A stretch of 8,344 nucleotides of DNA from Candidatus Cloacimonadota bacterium (GTDB lineage: Bacteria; Muiribacteriota; UBA6191; JACPRK01): NCBI GenBank assembly GCA_021772705.1, contig JAJFLN010000442.1, positions 1 to 8,344 of the forward strand. The letters are read 5' to 3'. The translations under genes were made by a program, and so were the position numbers. Positions 1-6,827 of this stretch are shown here, piece by piece (the stretch's first letter is position 1; each line of letters opens with the position of its first letter). The notes under the pieces are model-generated. The model saw only the letters and a list, made by a program, of their open reading frames with translations. It did no database searches and was not told the DNA's origin.

Positions 1-457
1 AGAGGCGCTGGGTTCCGCCGGTTCCGGGAAGGACGCCCAGGTTGACTTCCGGCAGTCCGACCTTGCCGCCGTCGCGGCGAGCGAGGCGGATATCGGCAGC
101 CATGGCGATCTCGAGTCCGCCGCCGACGGTGTGGCCATTGAGGGCGGCGATGACGAGCTTCGGGGTCTGCTCCAGGCGGCAGAGGGTCTCGTTGGCGTGG
201 AGGCAGAAGTAGTATTTCCAGCCTGGATCGGCCTGGGAGAGCATCTTGATGTTGGCTCCTGCGGAGAAGAACTTGTCGCCGGCGCCTCGGAGGACGATGA
301 CGTGGACATCGTTGTCCATTCGCGCGTCCAGGATGGCGGCATCCATCTGACGCATCATCTCGTGGGTGTAAGTGTTGGCCGGGGGATCGACCATTTCAAT
401 GATGGCGATGCCGTCCTCTGTCCGGTAGTTGATCAGTTTGGTTTCGTCCTGGGTCAT
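1..457 (-). CDS. Enoyl-CoA hydratase/isomerase (crotonase) family protein, N-terminal 152 residues, cut by window edge
   Basis: The gene starts at ATG 455-457 and runs off the left edge, so only the N-terminal part is visible. It begins MTQDETKLINYRTEDG and contains the crotonase hallmarks: the first oxyanion-hole segment FFSAGANIKML (about residues 63-73), the second oxyanion-hole segment NGHTVGGGLEIAMAADIRLA (107-126), and LPEVNLGVLPGTGGTQRL (135-152). The two acids that act in water addition in classical enoyl-CoA hydratase have counterparts here, Glu116 in GGGLE and Glu137 in LPEV. This supports a true hydratase, acting in fatty-acid or branched-chain acyl-CoA beta-oxidation in the cytoplasm, over an isomerase or a dehalogenase. 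A strong GGAGGAG ribosome-binding site lies 7 bases upstream. A gap of 173 bases separates the gene from the upstream fusion gene, so it probably has its own promoter. Exact substrate, and whether a dehydrogenase domain follows, cannot be seen. Confidence 0.9.
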   Translation of the reverse strand, partial: MTQDETKLINYRTEDGIAIIEMVDPPANTYTHEMMRQMDAAILDARMDNDVHVIVLRGAGDKFFSAGANIKMLSQADPGWKYYFCLHANETLCRLEQTPKLVIAALNGHTVGGGLEIAMAADIRLARRDGGKVGLPEVNLGVLPGTGGTQRL

Positions 458-464
458 CGGGACA

Positions 465-471
465 CTCCTCC
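465..471 (-). promoter_or_regulatory. Ribosome-binding site of the crotonase gene
   Basis: The minus strand reads GGAGGAG, a near-perfect anti-16S complement, with 7 bases between it and the ATG at 455-457. It fixes that ATG as the start. Confidence 0.8.
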
Positions 472-523
472 GTCTCTGCGGCGCTTCTTGGCGTCTGCTG
501 GTCAGCGAAATTCGAGGGCGCAC

Positions 524-552
524 ACACTACACCCGATCGGTCATTTCGTCAA
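524..552 (-). promoter_or_regulatory. Candidate sigma70-type promoter for the crotonase gene, with an internal palindrome
   Basis: On the minus strand, TTGACG (552-547) is followed by a 17-base spacer and TAGTGT (529-524), about 67 bases upstream of the crotonase ATG. The -35 element is one base off consensus; the -10 element is poor. The spacer holds the perfect 8-base palindrome CCGATCGG (533-540). A repressor bound there would block polymerase, and TetR-family acyl-CoA-responsive repressors often use such sites, but an 8-base palindrome is common in GC-rich DNA. This is a pattern match only. Confidence 0.35.
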
Positions 553-630
553 GTCCAGAGCGGGGAAAGGGGGCATGTTCCGTAGAGGGACAGCCACTCT
601 TCTGGATCACGGAGTTCATCTGGATTCAAA

Positions 631-2592
631 TTACTCCTCCAGATGTCCTGCTTCCTGGAGCCACGCCAGGATCTTCTCGAAGAGAAATGGGCAGATGGGG
701 CTGAAGGTGCCGGCCATGACCTGCAGGGCTTCTGTGGCGGCGGCGGGGCTGACGGCGGGGTCGTTGACCTTGATTCGCTGGGCCATCTGGTTGGTATAGC
801 TGGCAAAGGCGTCGCTGGCGTCCACGAGAAGGCGGGCCGCCTCCACCAGCCGATGTTCCTCGTAGGCTTTCATGGCTGAATCCTGGATATTCTGCATGGT
901 CTCCAGGAGAGCCAGATCTGCGGGGTGATCTGCTGGTCCCCGGGAGCCGTCTCGCAAGAGATCGAAGAGTCCTGTCACCTTGCGACCGAAGCGAAGCAGG
1001 ATGCGGCGGCCTTCCCGGAGGTGACTCTCGGCAGCCGTCACGACCTCGAGGCGGCTCGATCGGAGGCAGAGCAGGTAGCCGAGGCGCAAGGAGTCGGCGC
1101 CGAATCTCCGGACCAGGGTGCCCGGTTCGACCACGTTGCCCAAGGTCCGCCTCATGGGCCGGCTCGCGGTCCGGTACCGGAATCGCTCCTCGTCGAGGAG
1201 GACCGGTGAGTTCTCGCTCTCTCCCGCGATCTCGGGACTGGTTTCCGTCGACGCCAGCTCCCGATCGTGGACGTGAAGAGAGCCGTGGACCTGGACGCGG
1301 CGGAAGGCGGGACGACCGGTCACTTCACAGCTGACCAGCAGGGAAGGAACGACCCAGCGAAGCAGGAAGTCCGGATCGGTGTGTACTTCGTCGATCGGCT
1401 CCGGCGCCGGATCGTCGGGCCAGCCCATTCCCTGGAGTGTCAGGGCGGCCATGGTGAACCAGGAAGAGAAGACCTCCGCCGAGGCGGCGTCGCCCCGTCG
1501 CCGAGGAATCTCCTGGCCCCACCAGGCCTGCCGAGAGATGCAGTGGGCGCCGGCGGAATTCAGGAACTCCAGGACCCGGTCTCTCCAGGTCGGCTTGGAG
1601 AAGGCCAAGGCTCCGGAACGGATGGCCTGAGCGAGGTGGCCTCGGGCATCTTCCAGGTGGAGGAAGAGCTGATCCGAGGGCTCGGGGATGACGATGGTCT
1701 CGCACCGCCGGCAGCGTTGGATTCCCGTGTGCCAGTGGCCGGTCTCGACGGAGGCAGTTTCGCCGAGTTCCTTCAGGATGGCCTCTCGGGCATCCTCGAC
1801 GCTCATGGGTTCCCGGCCGGGCGGGGTCACGCGCCCTCGGTGGTCAAAGACCCGGGGATAGTCGGTGAAGCCCTGCTCACGGGCGACTCTCTCGTCGGAT
1901 CGATCGTGGGCCGGAGCGAGGAACTCGGCATCGCTGGACATGCCATCCAGGGCCAGGACCGGGAGTTTCCTTCCCAGCAGGGGGTCCTTGACCCGAGTGC
2001 CGGCGAAGGACTCGTAGGGTCCCCCGATTCGCACGGCCAGAGCCACGGCGCCAAGGATCAGCTCGGGGAAGAAAGTCCGGGTGACGATGGGAGGTCCGTC
2101 TTCGGTGGCGAAGCGGAGGACGGTCCTCTTCCGCCGTTCCAGCCGTGTCCGGATGACGTCGGAGGCGACGATGACGGTCTCGCATCGAGGGCATCGGAAG
2201 CCCATCCGGTTCTCCCGAACCAGACGGCGGCTGTCCTGAAGGGTGTGGAAGAGGCGCTCGGCCACGCGGCGGCCTTCCTCCTCCATGGGATCGAGCCAGG
2301 AGCGGGGATCGTAGCCGATACCCAGCTGGTGGAGCTGCTCCCGGATGGCGGCGTCGTTCCTGTTGTAGACGTCCCGGCAATGGCGGACGAAGTCGGCGCG
2401 CCCCACCTCCTGCCGTTCGTAGGGCAGGGAGCGCTCGACGGCGAGCTGCAGGGCCAGGCCGCCGTGGTCGGCGCCGATAACGCGGCGGGGGGCCCTGCCG
2501 GTGAGCCTCTCCAGGGCCCGGGCGCGGATGTCCATCAGGAGGGGAGAGAGGAAGGCAGCCAGGTTCGGGCTGGCGGCGGCGCTGACCGGGGT
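631..2592 (-). other. Degenerate valyl-tRNA synthetase-like module within the fusion protein (residues about 490-1142)
   Basis: In true ValRS the nucleotide-binding region reads PPPNVTGxLHxGHA. Here the aligned stretch (about residues 490-503) reads TPVSAAASPNLAAF, so both HIGH histidines are lost. At the KMSKS site (968-972) the sequence is PMRRT, directly followed by the well-kept LGNVVEP. About 30 extra acidic, Ser/Thr-rich residues sit between the conserved HG (925-926) and this site. The fold-defining segments between these sites are conserved and the frame is open for almost 2 kb. The module therefore looks like a maintained paralogue with a new role rather than decaying sequence. Confidence 0.8.
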
Positions 2593-4059
2593 CGAGGCGA
2601 GGGTCTGGCCCTGACCCGAGAAGCGATCTTCACGTTCCCAGCGCCGGAGGATGGGAGGCTCGTCCAGAGCGGGCGTGAAGATGGGCTGCAGGGGAGGCTT
2701 GCCTCGTTCCGCCCGGCTCGACCGATGAAAACGAGTCTCCTGGCCCTTCTTGTGCCAGCCCGACTGGACCAGATCATCAATGATGCGGCGTCCTCGATGT
2801 CCCATCAACGGGTGGAGCTCGCAGGCCGCGATGTCCGCCAGTTCATGGGCTGCCTGGGTGGTGGTGATCACCAGGTTCCTGGCGTGCTTCAGGACCCGGA
2901 GTGTGTCGGGAAAGACCCGCTCGGCGGCGAGCTCGATGTCGCTCTCCAGATAACCCATCCACTCGTCAGCGCAGTTGGTGATGCCCATCCGGTTGCAGAG
3001 AAAGTCGGGGACGAAGGCGATGTCCCGTTGCATCAGCCGCCGGGCGTCGTCTGGTTCGCCCAAGATGTTGTTGGCGGCACCGCAAACGAGGCGGACTTTC
3101 AGGTCCGGAATGGTGGTGGCATTGACCTGGGCACCGATGGCACAGGGGGCCAGGATGCCGGCGTCGGCGAAGAGGATTCGATCTGGCGGAAGGGATTCCA
3201 TGCCGGGATGACGGGCGAGCAGCTCCTGGACGGCCTCCTGGTTCGGGTCGCCGACCACGACCCGGGCGCCGGCCTGGTGCAGAAGCGAAGCCAGGGGCCC
3301 ACCGACGTTGCCCACGCCCTGAACGGCGATCTTGACGGTTCGCAGGCTCTCGGTGCCCGTCAGGAACAGCCAGGCGGCCTGCATGCCTCGGAGCACGCCC
3401 CGGGCCGTGTGGGGCGACGGATTCCCGCTTCCCCCCAGGCGGCGGGAGATACAGGTGGTGAAGCGATTCTGACTCAGAACGGCGTCCATGTCGGTCGTGA
3501 CGGCCCCCACGTCCTCGGCGGTGTAGTAGACGCCCCCCAGGCTGGCGACGAAACGGCCGTAGGCCTCGAAGAGGGATTGCCGCGCCGATCCTTGCATTTC
3601 ATGGGAGGTGTCGAGGCCAGGCGGAAGGGGGAGGATGCCCTTGCCTCCTCCCCACCAGAGGCCAGCCAGGGCATTCTTGCGAGTCATCCCCTGGGCCAGT
3701 CGCAGTCCGTCGGTCAGGAGATCCCCCAGACCCTGATAGTTGCGCAGTCTCAGCCCTCCCTGCGCCAGGCCTCTGCGGGTGTCGTGGACGAAGGCGAAGA
3801 ATGGGGAGGGGATTCCCTCCTCCCGGCCGATGAAGATACCCTCGTGGTTGGAGAAGTCCTGGGACAGCTCCAAGTAAGCCTGTATCGGGGCCAGCTGCTT
3901 CGGGTGGGACAGGCGGAAGCAGCCGTTCTCGTAGAGGACGAATGCCCGCTCGATACCCGCCTCGGCGAGGCAGCGATGGAAGAACTCGACGGGCCAGTTC
4001 CGGACCACCCGGGAGTGGTCCAGCCGGCTCTGATCCGATCGGCTGAGGCTCGTTACCAT
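631..4059 (-). CDS. Fusion of a Glu/Leu/Phe/Val dehydrogenase with a synthetase-inactive valyl-tRNA synthetase-like module
   Basis: This is one uninterrupted 1142-residue protein, presumably cytoplasmic. Residues 1-436 resemble leucine dehydrogenase and its relatives, which oxidatively deaminate amino acids to 2-keto acids with NAD+. Visible are GMTRKNA (Lys128), GGGKGI (catalytic Lys140), TAEDVG (Asp183), SGNPSP, the Rossmann motif GVGNVGG (248-254) with Asp271, and GAANN (327-331). An Arg/Pro-rich linker (437-490) leads into a module like valyl-tRNA synthetase: GADHGGLALQ (529-538), CPRC (623-626), editing-domain remnant PAHDRSD (716-722), CRRC (783-786), CISRQAWWGQEIP (840-852), LGNVVEP then GADSLR (973-992), and helical anticodon-binding-like sequence to the end. 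HIGH and KMSKS are gone, so tRNA charging is not expected. The module is about 690 residues, against roughly 860-950 for true ValRS, and lacks the C-terminal coiled coil. The ATG overlaps the adaptor gene's end by 7 bases and no Shine-Dalgarno sequence precedes it, implying translational coupling. Substrate and the role of the second half are unknown. Confidence 0.88.
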   Translation of the reverse strand: MVTSLSRSDQSRLDHSRVVRNWPVEFFHRCLAEAGIERAFVLYENGCFRLSHPKQLAPIQAYLELSQDFSNHEGIFIGREEGIPSPFFAFVHDTRRGLAQGGLRLRNYQGLGDLLTDGLRLAQGMTRKNALAGLWWGGGKGILPLPPGLDTSHEMQGSARQSLFEAYGRFVASLGGVYYTAEDVGAVTTDMDAVLSQNRFTTCISRRLGGSGNPSPHTARGVLRGMQAAWLFLTGTESLRTVKIAVQGVGNVGGPLASLLHQAGARVVVGDPNQEAVQELLARHPGMESLPPDRILFADAGILAPCAIGAQVNATTIPDLKVRLVCGAANNILGEPDDARRLMQRDIAFVPDFLCNRMGITNCADEWMGYLESDIELAAERVFPDTLRVLKHARNLVITTTQAAHELADIAACELHPLMGHRGRRIIDDLVQSGWHKKGQETRFHRSSRAERGKPPLQPIFTPALDEPPILRRWEREDRFSGQGQTLASTPVSAAASPNLAAFLSPLLMDIRARALERLTGRAPRRVIGADHGGLALQLAVERSLPYERQEVGRADFVRHCRDVYNRNDAAIREQLHQLGIGYDPRSWLDPMEEEGRRVAERLFHTLQDSRRLVRENRMGFRCPRCETVIVASDVIRTRLERRKRTVLRFATEDGPPIVTRTFFPELILGAVALAVRIGGPYESFAGTRVKDPLLGRKLPVLALDGMSSDAEFLAPAHDRSDERVAREQGFTDYPRVFDHRGRVTPPGREPMSVEDAREAILKELGETASVETGHWHTGIQRCRRCETIVIPEPSDQLFLHLEDARGHLAQAIRSGALAFSKPTWRDRVLEFLNSAGAHCISRQAWWGQEIPRRRGDAASAEVFSSWFTMAALTLQGMGWPDDPAPEPIDEVHTDPDFLLRWVVPSLLVSCEVTGRPAFRRVQVHGSLHVHDRELASTETSPEIAGESENSPVLLDEERFRYRTASRPMRRTLGNVVEPGTLVRRFGADSLRLGYLLCLRSSRLEVVTAAESHLREGRRILLRFGRKVTGLFDLLRDGSRGPADHPADLALLETMQNIQDSAMKAYEEHRLVEAARLLVDASDAFASYTNQMAQRIKVNDPAVSPAAATEALQVMAGTFSPICPFLFEKILAWLQEAGHLEE

Positions 4060-5504
4060 TCGTAGAGGAGGCGGTCGCCGGCCGCGACGCCGGATTGAAG
4101 ATAGAACCAGTTGTGATCCTCGTCGGCTGCCTTGACAGCCACCACCTCGACGCCGGAGGCGGTCAGCTTTCTCACTTTCAGGTCCCGGGTCTTTTCGTGC
4201 TCATCGACGGTCTCCTTCGGGACGCGGAAGACGGCGGTGAGACGGCCCGTCTCGATGTCTGCGATGACAGGAAGGTTGGGCTTCAGGTGACTGGCCTTGC
4301 CTTCGAAGACCAAGGTCACCTCGAAGTCCTTGGCGCCGGCCGGGTCGCCCCGCTCCCTGGGCTTCGGTACGCCGCTCACCTGGAGGACCTTTCCGGTGTA
4401 CTTCCTCCCCGGTTCGGCGGGCAGCATGAGGATGGCGGTCATGTCCTCCTTCACCCTGTCGATGGCCCGCTCCGACACCTTCACAGTGGCCCTGGGTCGC
4501 TCCATGCGGACCACCTGGGCGATGGAGGCTCCTTCCCAGACCTGGCTGCCCACCTGATAGGGCTCGCGTCCGAAGAAGTTCTGGCGGTGGATCACGGTGC
4601 CGTCGATGGGGGCCTTCAGGAGGGACTGGCTCTTGGCGTGGTTCTTCTCCGCCACTTTCGCCTCTTTGGCCTGGATCTCCAGGGCGATCTTCTCCCGCTC
4701 CAGGGCTAGGATACCGGCCTGTTCCTTCAGGTCCCTTCTGGCCAGCTCGACCTGCCGCTCCAGACTGGCGGCGGACAGGCGTTGCTTCTCGATGTCCTCG
4801 GATCGGGCCCCCATCCGTTCCCGGGCGAGCAGGTTCCGCTCCTTCTGGAGCTCCAAGCGTTTCCTGAGCAGGGCTCCCCGGGCTTCGTCGGCTTCCAGGC
4901 TGCTGGCGAAACCTTTCCGCGCCAGGGCCTGCTGGGTCCCGTCCTTGCGCTCCAGGTCGCCCAGTTCGATCTCGATGGCCCGGACCTTCAACTCCAGCCG
5001 CTTGGCCTCCAGCGGGTCCGGGCCGGCTTCCAGGAGGGCCAGGGCGGCACGGGAGGCATCCAGGTTGTGCTGCTTCTGCCTCAGCTTGTCCTCGTACTCC
5101 GCGATCTTGATGCCGTCCTCCCGCTCCCGGCGGGACAGCTCCGCCTTCTTCCTGGCCAGCTCGATCTGGGCTTTCCGCACTTCCTTCTCCACGTCGAAGA
5201 TGGAGAGGCCGACGACCACGTCGTCTTTCTTCACCACCGTGCCCTGCTCGGCCAGAGTTTCGATGATGGGTGAGCCGAGGCCGGAAGGGACGATCAGGTC
5301 CATCTCCACCTCCGCCGCGACCAGGCCTCGGGCTCGAACGATGAAGGGGTGGTCGCCGGCGGAGACGGTGAATGCCAGGGAGGGAGTCTGAGCCGGGGAG
5401 TCGGCCAGGGCCGGCACCGCCAGGCTGGCGAGAAGCAGGCAGCTCGCCAGGAGCGATACACCCCGGTGCGTCAAACGCCGCGTCATACCTGCCGATTGCG
5501 TCAT
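4053..5504 (-). CDS. HlyD/MacA-type periplasmic adaptor (membrane fusion protein) of the ABC efflux system
   Basis: The 483-residue product has a Sec signal peptide: basic start MTRRLTHRG, hydrophobic stretch, and a likely cut after PALA at residue 34. A first half of a lipoyl-like domain (about 66-104) is followed by a very long coiled-coil hairpin rich in Glu, Lys, Arg and Leu (about 105-295). The second lipoyl half, LKAPIDGTVIHR onward (296-333), and beta-barrel and membrane-proximal domains (338-483) follow. This is the layout of adaptors that bridge an inner-membrane transporter and a TolC channel; the length of the hairpin suggests direct contact with the channel. Its ATG overlaps the TolC stop codon as ATGA. 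A second in-frame ATG at residue 7 is a possible alternative start that leaves the signal peptide intact. A lipobox-like LASC at 19-22 sits unusually early, so Sec cleavage is preferred. The stop codon lies inside the start region of the fusion gene. Confidence 0.9.
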   Translation of the reverse strand: MTQSAGMTRRLTHRGVSLLASCLLLASLAVPALADSPAQTPSLAFTVSAGDHPFIVRARGLVAAEVEMDLIVPSGLGSPIIETLAEQGTVVKKDDVVVGLSIFDVEKEVRKAQIELARKKAELSRREREDGIKIAEYEDKLRQKQHNLDASRAALALLEAGPDPLEAKRLELKVRAIEIELGDLERKDGTQQALARKGFASSLEADEARGALLRKRLELQKERNLLARERMGARSEDIEKQRLSAASLERQVELARRDLKEQAGILALEREKIALEIQAKEAKVAEKNHAKSQSLLKAPIDGTVIHRQNFFGREPYQVGSQVWEGASIAQVVRMERPRATVKVSERAIDRVKEDMTAILMLPAEPGRKYTGKVLQVSGVPKPRERGDPAGAKDFEVTLVFEGKASHLKPNLPVIADIETGRLTAVFRVPKETVDEHEKTRDLKVRKLTASGVEVVAVKAADEDHNWFYLQSGVAAGDRLLYEW

Positions 5505-6796
5505 AGCGTGCCGCCCATGACCTTCACGTAACGGTAGCTTTCGATCTTGTAGTCGATGAGGAGGCCCGTGTAGATATCCCGGGCCCGGGTGAGCTTCTCC
5601 TGGGAGTCTCGCAGGTCCAGGCTGCTGATGATGCCCTTCTGGAATGCGTCGAGGCTGAATGAGTAGCTCTCCCGAGCCTGATCATGGGCTTCCCGTGAAG
5701 TCAGGATGGCCTGCTCCTTCAAGGCCAGGGAGCGGAAGATGTCCCGCTGCTCTCGCTGGACTTCCAGCTCCTGGTCCGTCAGGCGGAGGTTTGCTGTGAT
5801 CAAGTCCTGCTGGAGCTGGTCCATCCGGAAGTCCTCGGCCCGGCGGCCGAGCTGGAAGTTGTAGGTGACGGCTCCGATGATCTCCTCGTTGCCCGTGTTG
5901 ATGATCTGGTTGCCCAGGACGAGGGTGGAGTTTTGGTTGCTTCGATAGGTGGCGTCGAGCCGGACGTCGGGCTTGGATCGGGCGTCGGCGTCCTCCAGGT
6001 TCGCCTCGGCGAGGCGTTTCTCGAAGCGGGCGATCCGGACCTCTCTCCTGACCCAATCGACGGGGACCGTTTCCAGGCGGGTGAACTCGAGGGACTCCTG
6101 GAGCGTCACGGGCCGCGTCATGGGGACTCCGATGAGGTCCTTCAATTCGTCGAGGCGGCGCTGGAGCGCTTGCTGTTCTTCCAGCAGACCGGTCCTGGCC
6201 TGGGCCTGGTTGACCTGGGTGTTGAGGACGTCGATCTTGTTGGTGGCGCCGAGCTCGAACTTCACTTCCGCGAACTTGAGGGACGTGCTCCATCGGTCGA
6301 CGGATTCCTGAAGTGTCTTGACCCGTTCCTCGCTGCGGAGGACCTCGTAGAACTTGCGGATTACCTCGAACTTGAAGTCCTCCATGGACTGCTCGTACTG
6401 GATCTGGGCGATGGCCCACCGGGCCCGGGCCCGGGCCAGCTCGATGGCGTTGTGGACGAAGAGGGACTGGGAGAGAGTCAGCTGTTCGAACTTGCCTCCG
6501 TCGCCGTCTTCCGTCAGGGTTCCCGAGAGGGATGTGGCCGTGGCCAGCTGCTCCTGTACGGAATAGGAACGCCTGTCCGTCGTATCGCTGGAGACGGTGA
6601 ACTTGGGCTTGAACCCGGCTTTGGCGGCTCCGAGGACGGCCTGTTGCTTGTGGAGCTCGGCCCGGTGGAGGCCGGCGGTCCTGCCCTGCTTGACGCCAAG
6701 ATCGAGCATCTCCTGCAGGGTCTCGGCCTGGAGGGAGCCGCAGACAAGGACGAACATCAAGGAGAGGCAGAGGGTCTGTGGGAGGTGGGGGATCAC
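5501..6796 (-). CDS. TolC-family outer-membrane efflux channel
   Basis: The 431-residue product begins with a signal peptide (hydrophobic core LCLSLMFVLVCGSLQA, cut near residue 24) followed by a TolC-type duplicated helical domain. The two repeats are visible as matching segments: FELGATNKIDVLNTQVNQAQ at 180-199 and FQKGIISSLDLRDSQEKLTR at 385-404. Long heptad-rich helices surround short beta-strand regions such as SLSGTLTEDGDGGKFEQLTLSQ and AVTYNFQLG. Such proteins form trimeric channels through the outer membrane and periplasm. The start is GTG, supported by AGGAG 7 bases upstream; the upstream ATG at 6817-6819 is in another frame and stops at once. The gene lies 31 bases after the permease and overlaps the adaptor by 4 bases, so all three components of the tripartite pump are co-transcribed. 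Substrate is unknown. Confidence 0.92.
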   Translation of the reverse strand: MIPHLPQTLCLSLMFVLVCGSLQAETLQEMLDLGVKQGRTAGLHRAELHKQQAVLGAAKAGFKPKFTVSSDTTDRRSYSVQEQLATATSLSGTLTEDGDGGKFEQLTLSQSLFVHNAIELARARARWAIAQIQYEQSMEDFKFEVIRKFYEVLRSEERVKTLQESVDRWSTSLKFAEVKFELGATNKIDVLNTQVNQAQARTGLLEEQQALQRRLDELKDLIGVPMTRPVTLQESLEFTRLETVPVDWVRREVRIARFEKRLAEANLEDADARSKPDVRLDATYRSNQNSTLVLGNQIINTGNEEIIGAVTYNFQLGRRAEDFRMDQLQQDLITANLRLTDQELEVQREQRDIFRSLALKEQAILTSREAHDQARESYSFSLDAFQKGIISSLDLRDSQEKLTRARDIYTGLLIDYKIESYRYVKVMGGTL

Positions 6797-6803
6797 GGGA
6801 GGG

Positions 6804-6808
6804 CTCCT
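6804..6808 (-). promoter_or_regulatory. Ribosome-binding site deciding the GTG start of the TolC-family gene
   Basis: AGGAG on the minus strand lies 7 bases before GTG 6794-6796. No in-frame ATG competes with it, so the GTG is the best start. Confidence 0.7.
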
Positions 6809-6827
6809 GTGGGGTTCATCTGAGGGG

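Larger units (their letters stand above)
458..630. other. Intergenic region between the fusion gene and the crotonase gene
   Basis: This is the only sizeable non-coding gap in the window. Besides the candidate promoter and ribosome-binding site listed separately, I see no convincing Rho-independent terminator after the fusion stop codon. The best hairpin pairs only about five bases (TCCGT with ACGGA around a loop of about 25) and has no following T-run. The upstream operon may therefore end by a Rho-dependent mechanism or read through into the crotonase gene. Confidence 0.5.

Noticed and set aside
527..619. A 30-codon minus-strand small ORF starting MNSVIQKSGC just after the fusion stop codon
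   Set aside because: The nearby GGAGGAG is 14 bases from its ATG, too far for a good site, and that GGAGGAG is simply the Glu-Glu end of the fusion gene. The ORF also runs into the promoter candidate.
131..799. A plus-strand frame of 222 residues crossing the intergenic gap
   Set aside because: It overlaps the crotonase gene and the 3' end of the fusion gene antisense, with no ribosome-binding site or family resemblance.
631..4059. The idea that the fusion gene is a decaying pseudogene
   Set aside because: The frame is open over 3.4 kb, the dehydrogenase active site is intact, and the zinc Cys pairs and WWG motif are preserved. Loss is limited mainly to the ATP-handling and editing motifs.
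1267..4065. A 932-residue open frame on the plus strand, opposite the fusion gene
   Set aside because: It is antisense to a gene with many recognisable motifs, has Gly/Asp/Val-rich composition without family features, and long antisense frames are expected in GC-rich coding DNA.
4597..5391. A 264-residue Ser/Arg-rich plus-strand frame
   Set aside because: It mirrors the coiled-coil region of the adaptor; the Ser/Arg/Ala bias is what the complement of Glu/Leu/Lys-rich codons produces.
5439..5450. A lipobox-like LASC in the adaptor signal peptide (residues 19-22)
   Set aside because: It lies in the middle of the hydrophobic segment, with more hydrophobic residues and a good Sec cleavage site (ALA before Asp35) downstream, so lipidation is less likely.
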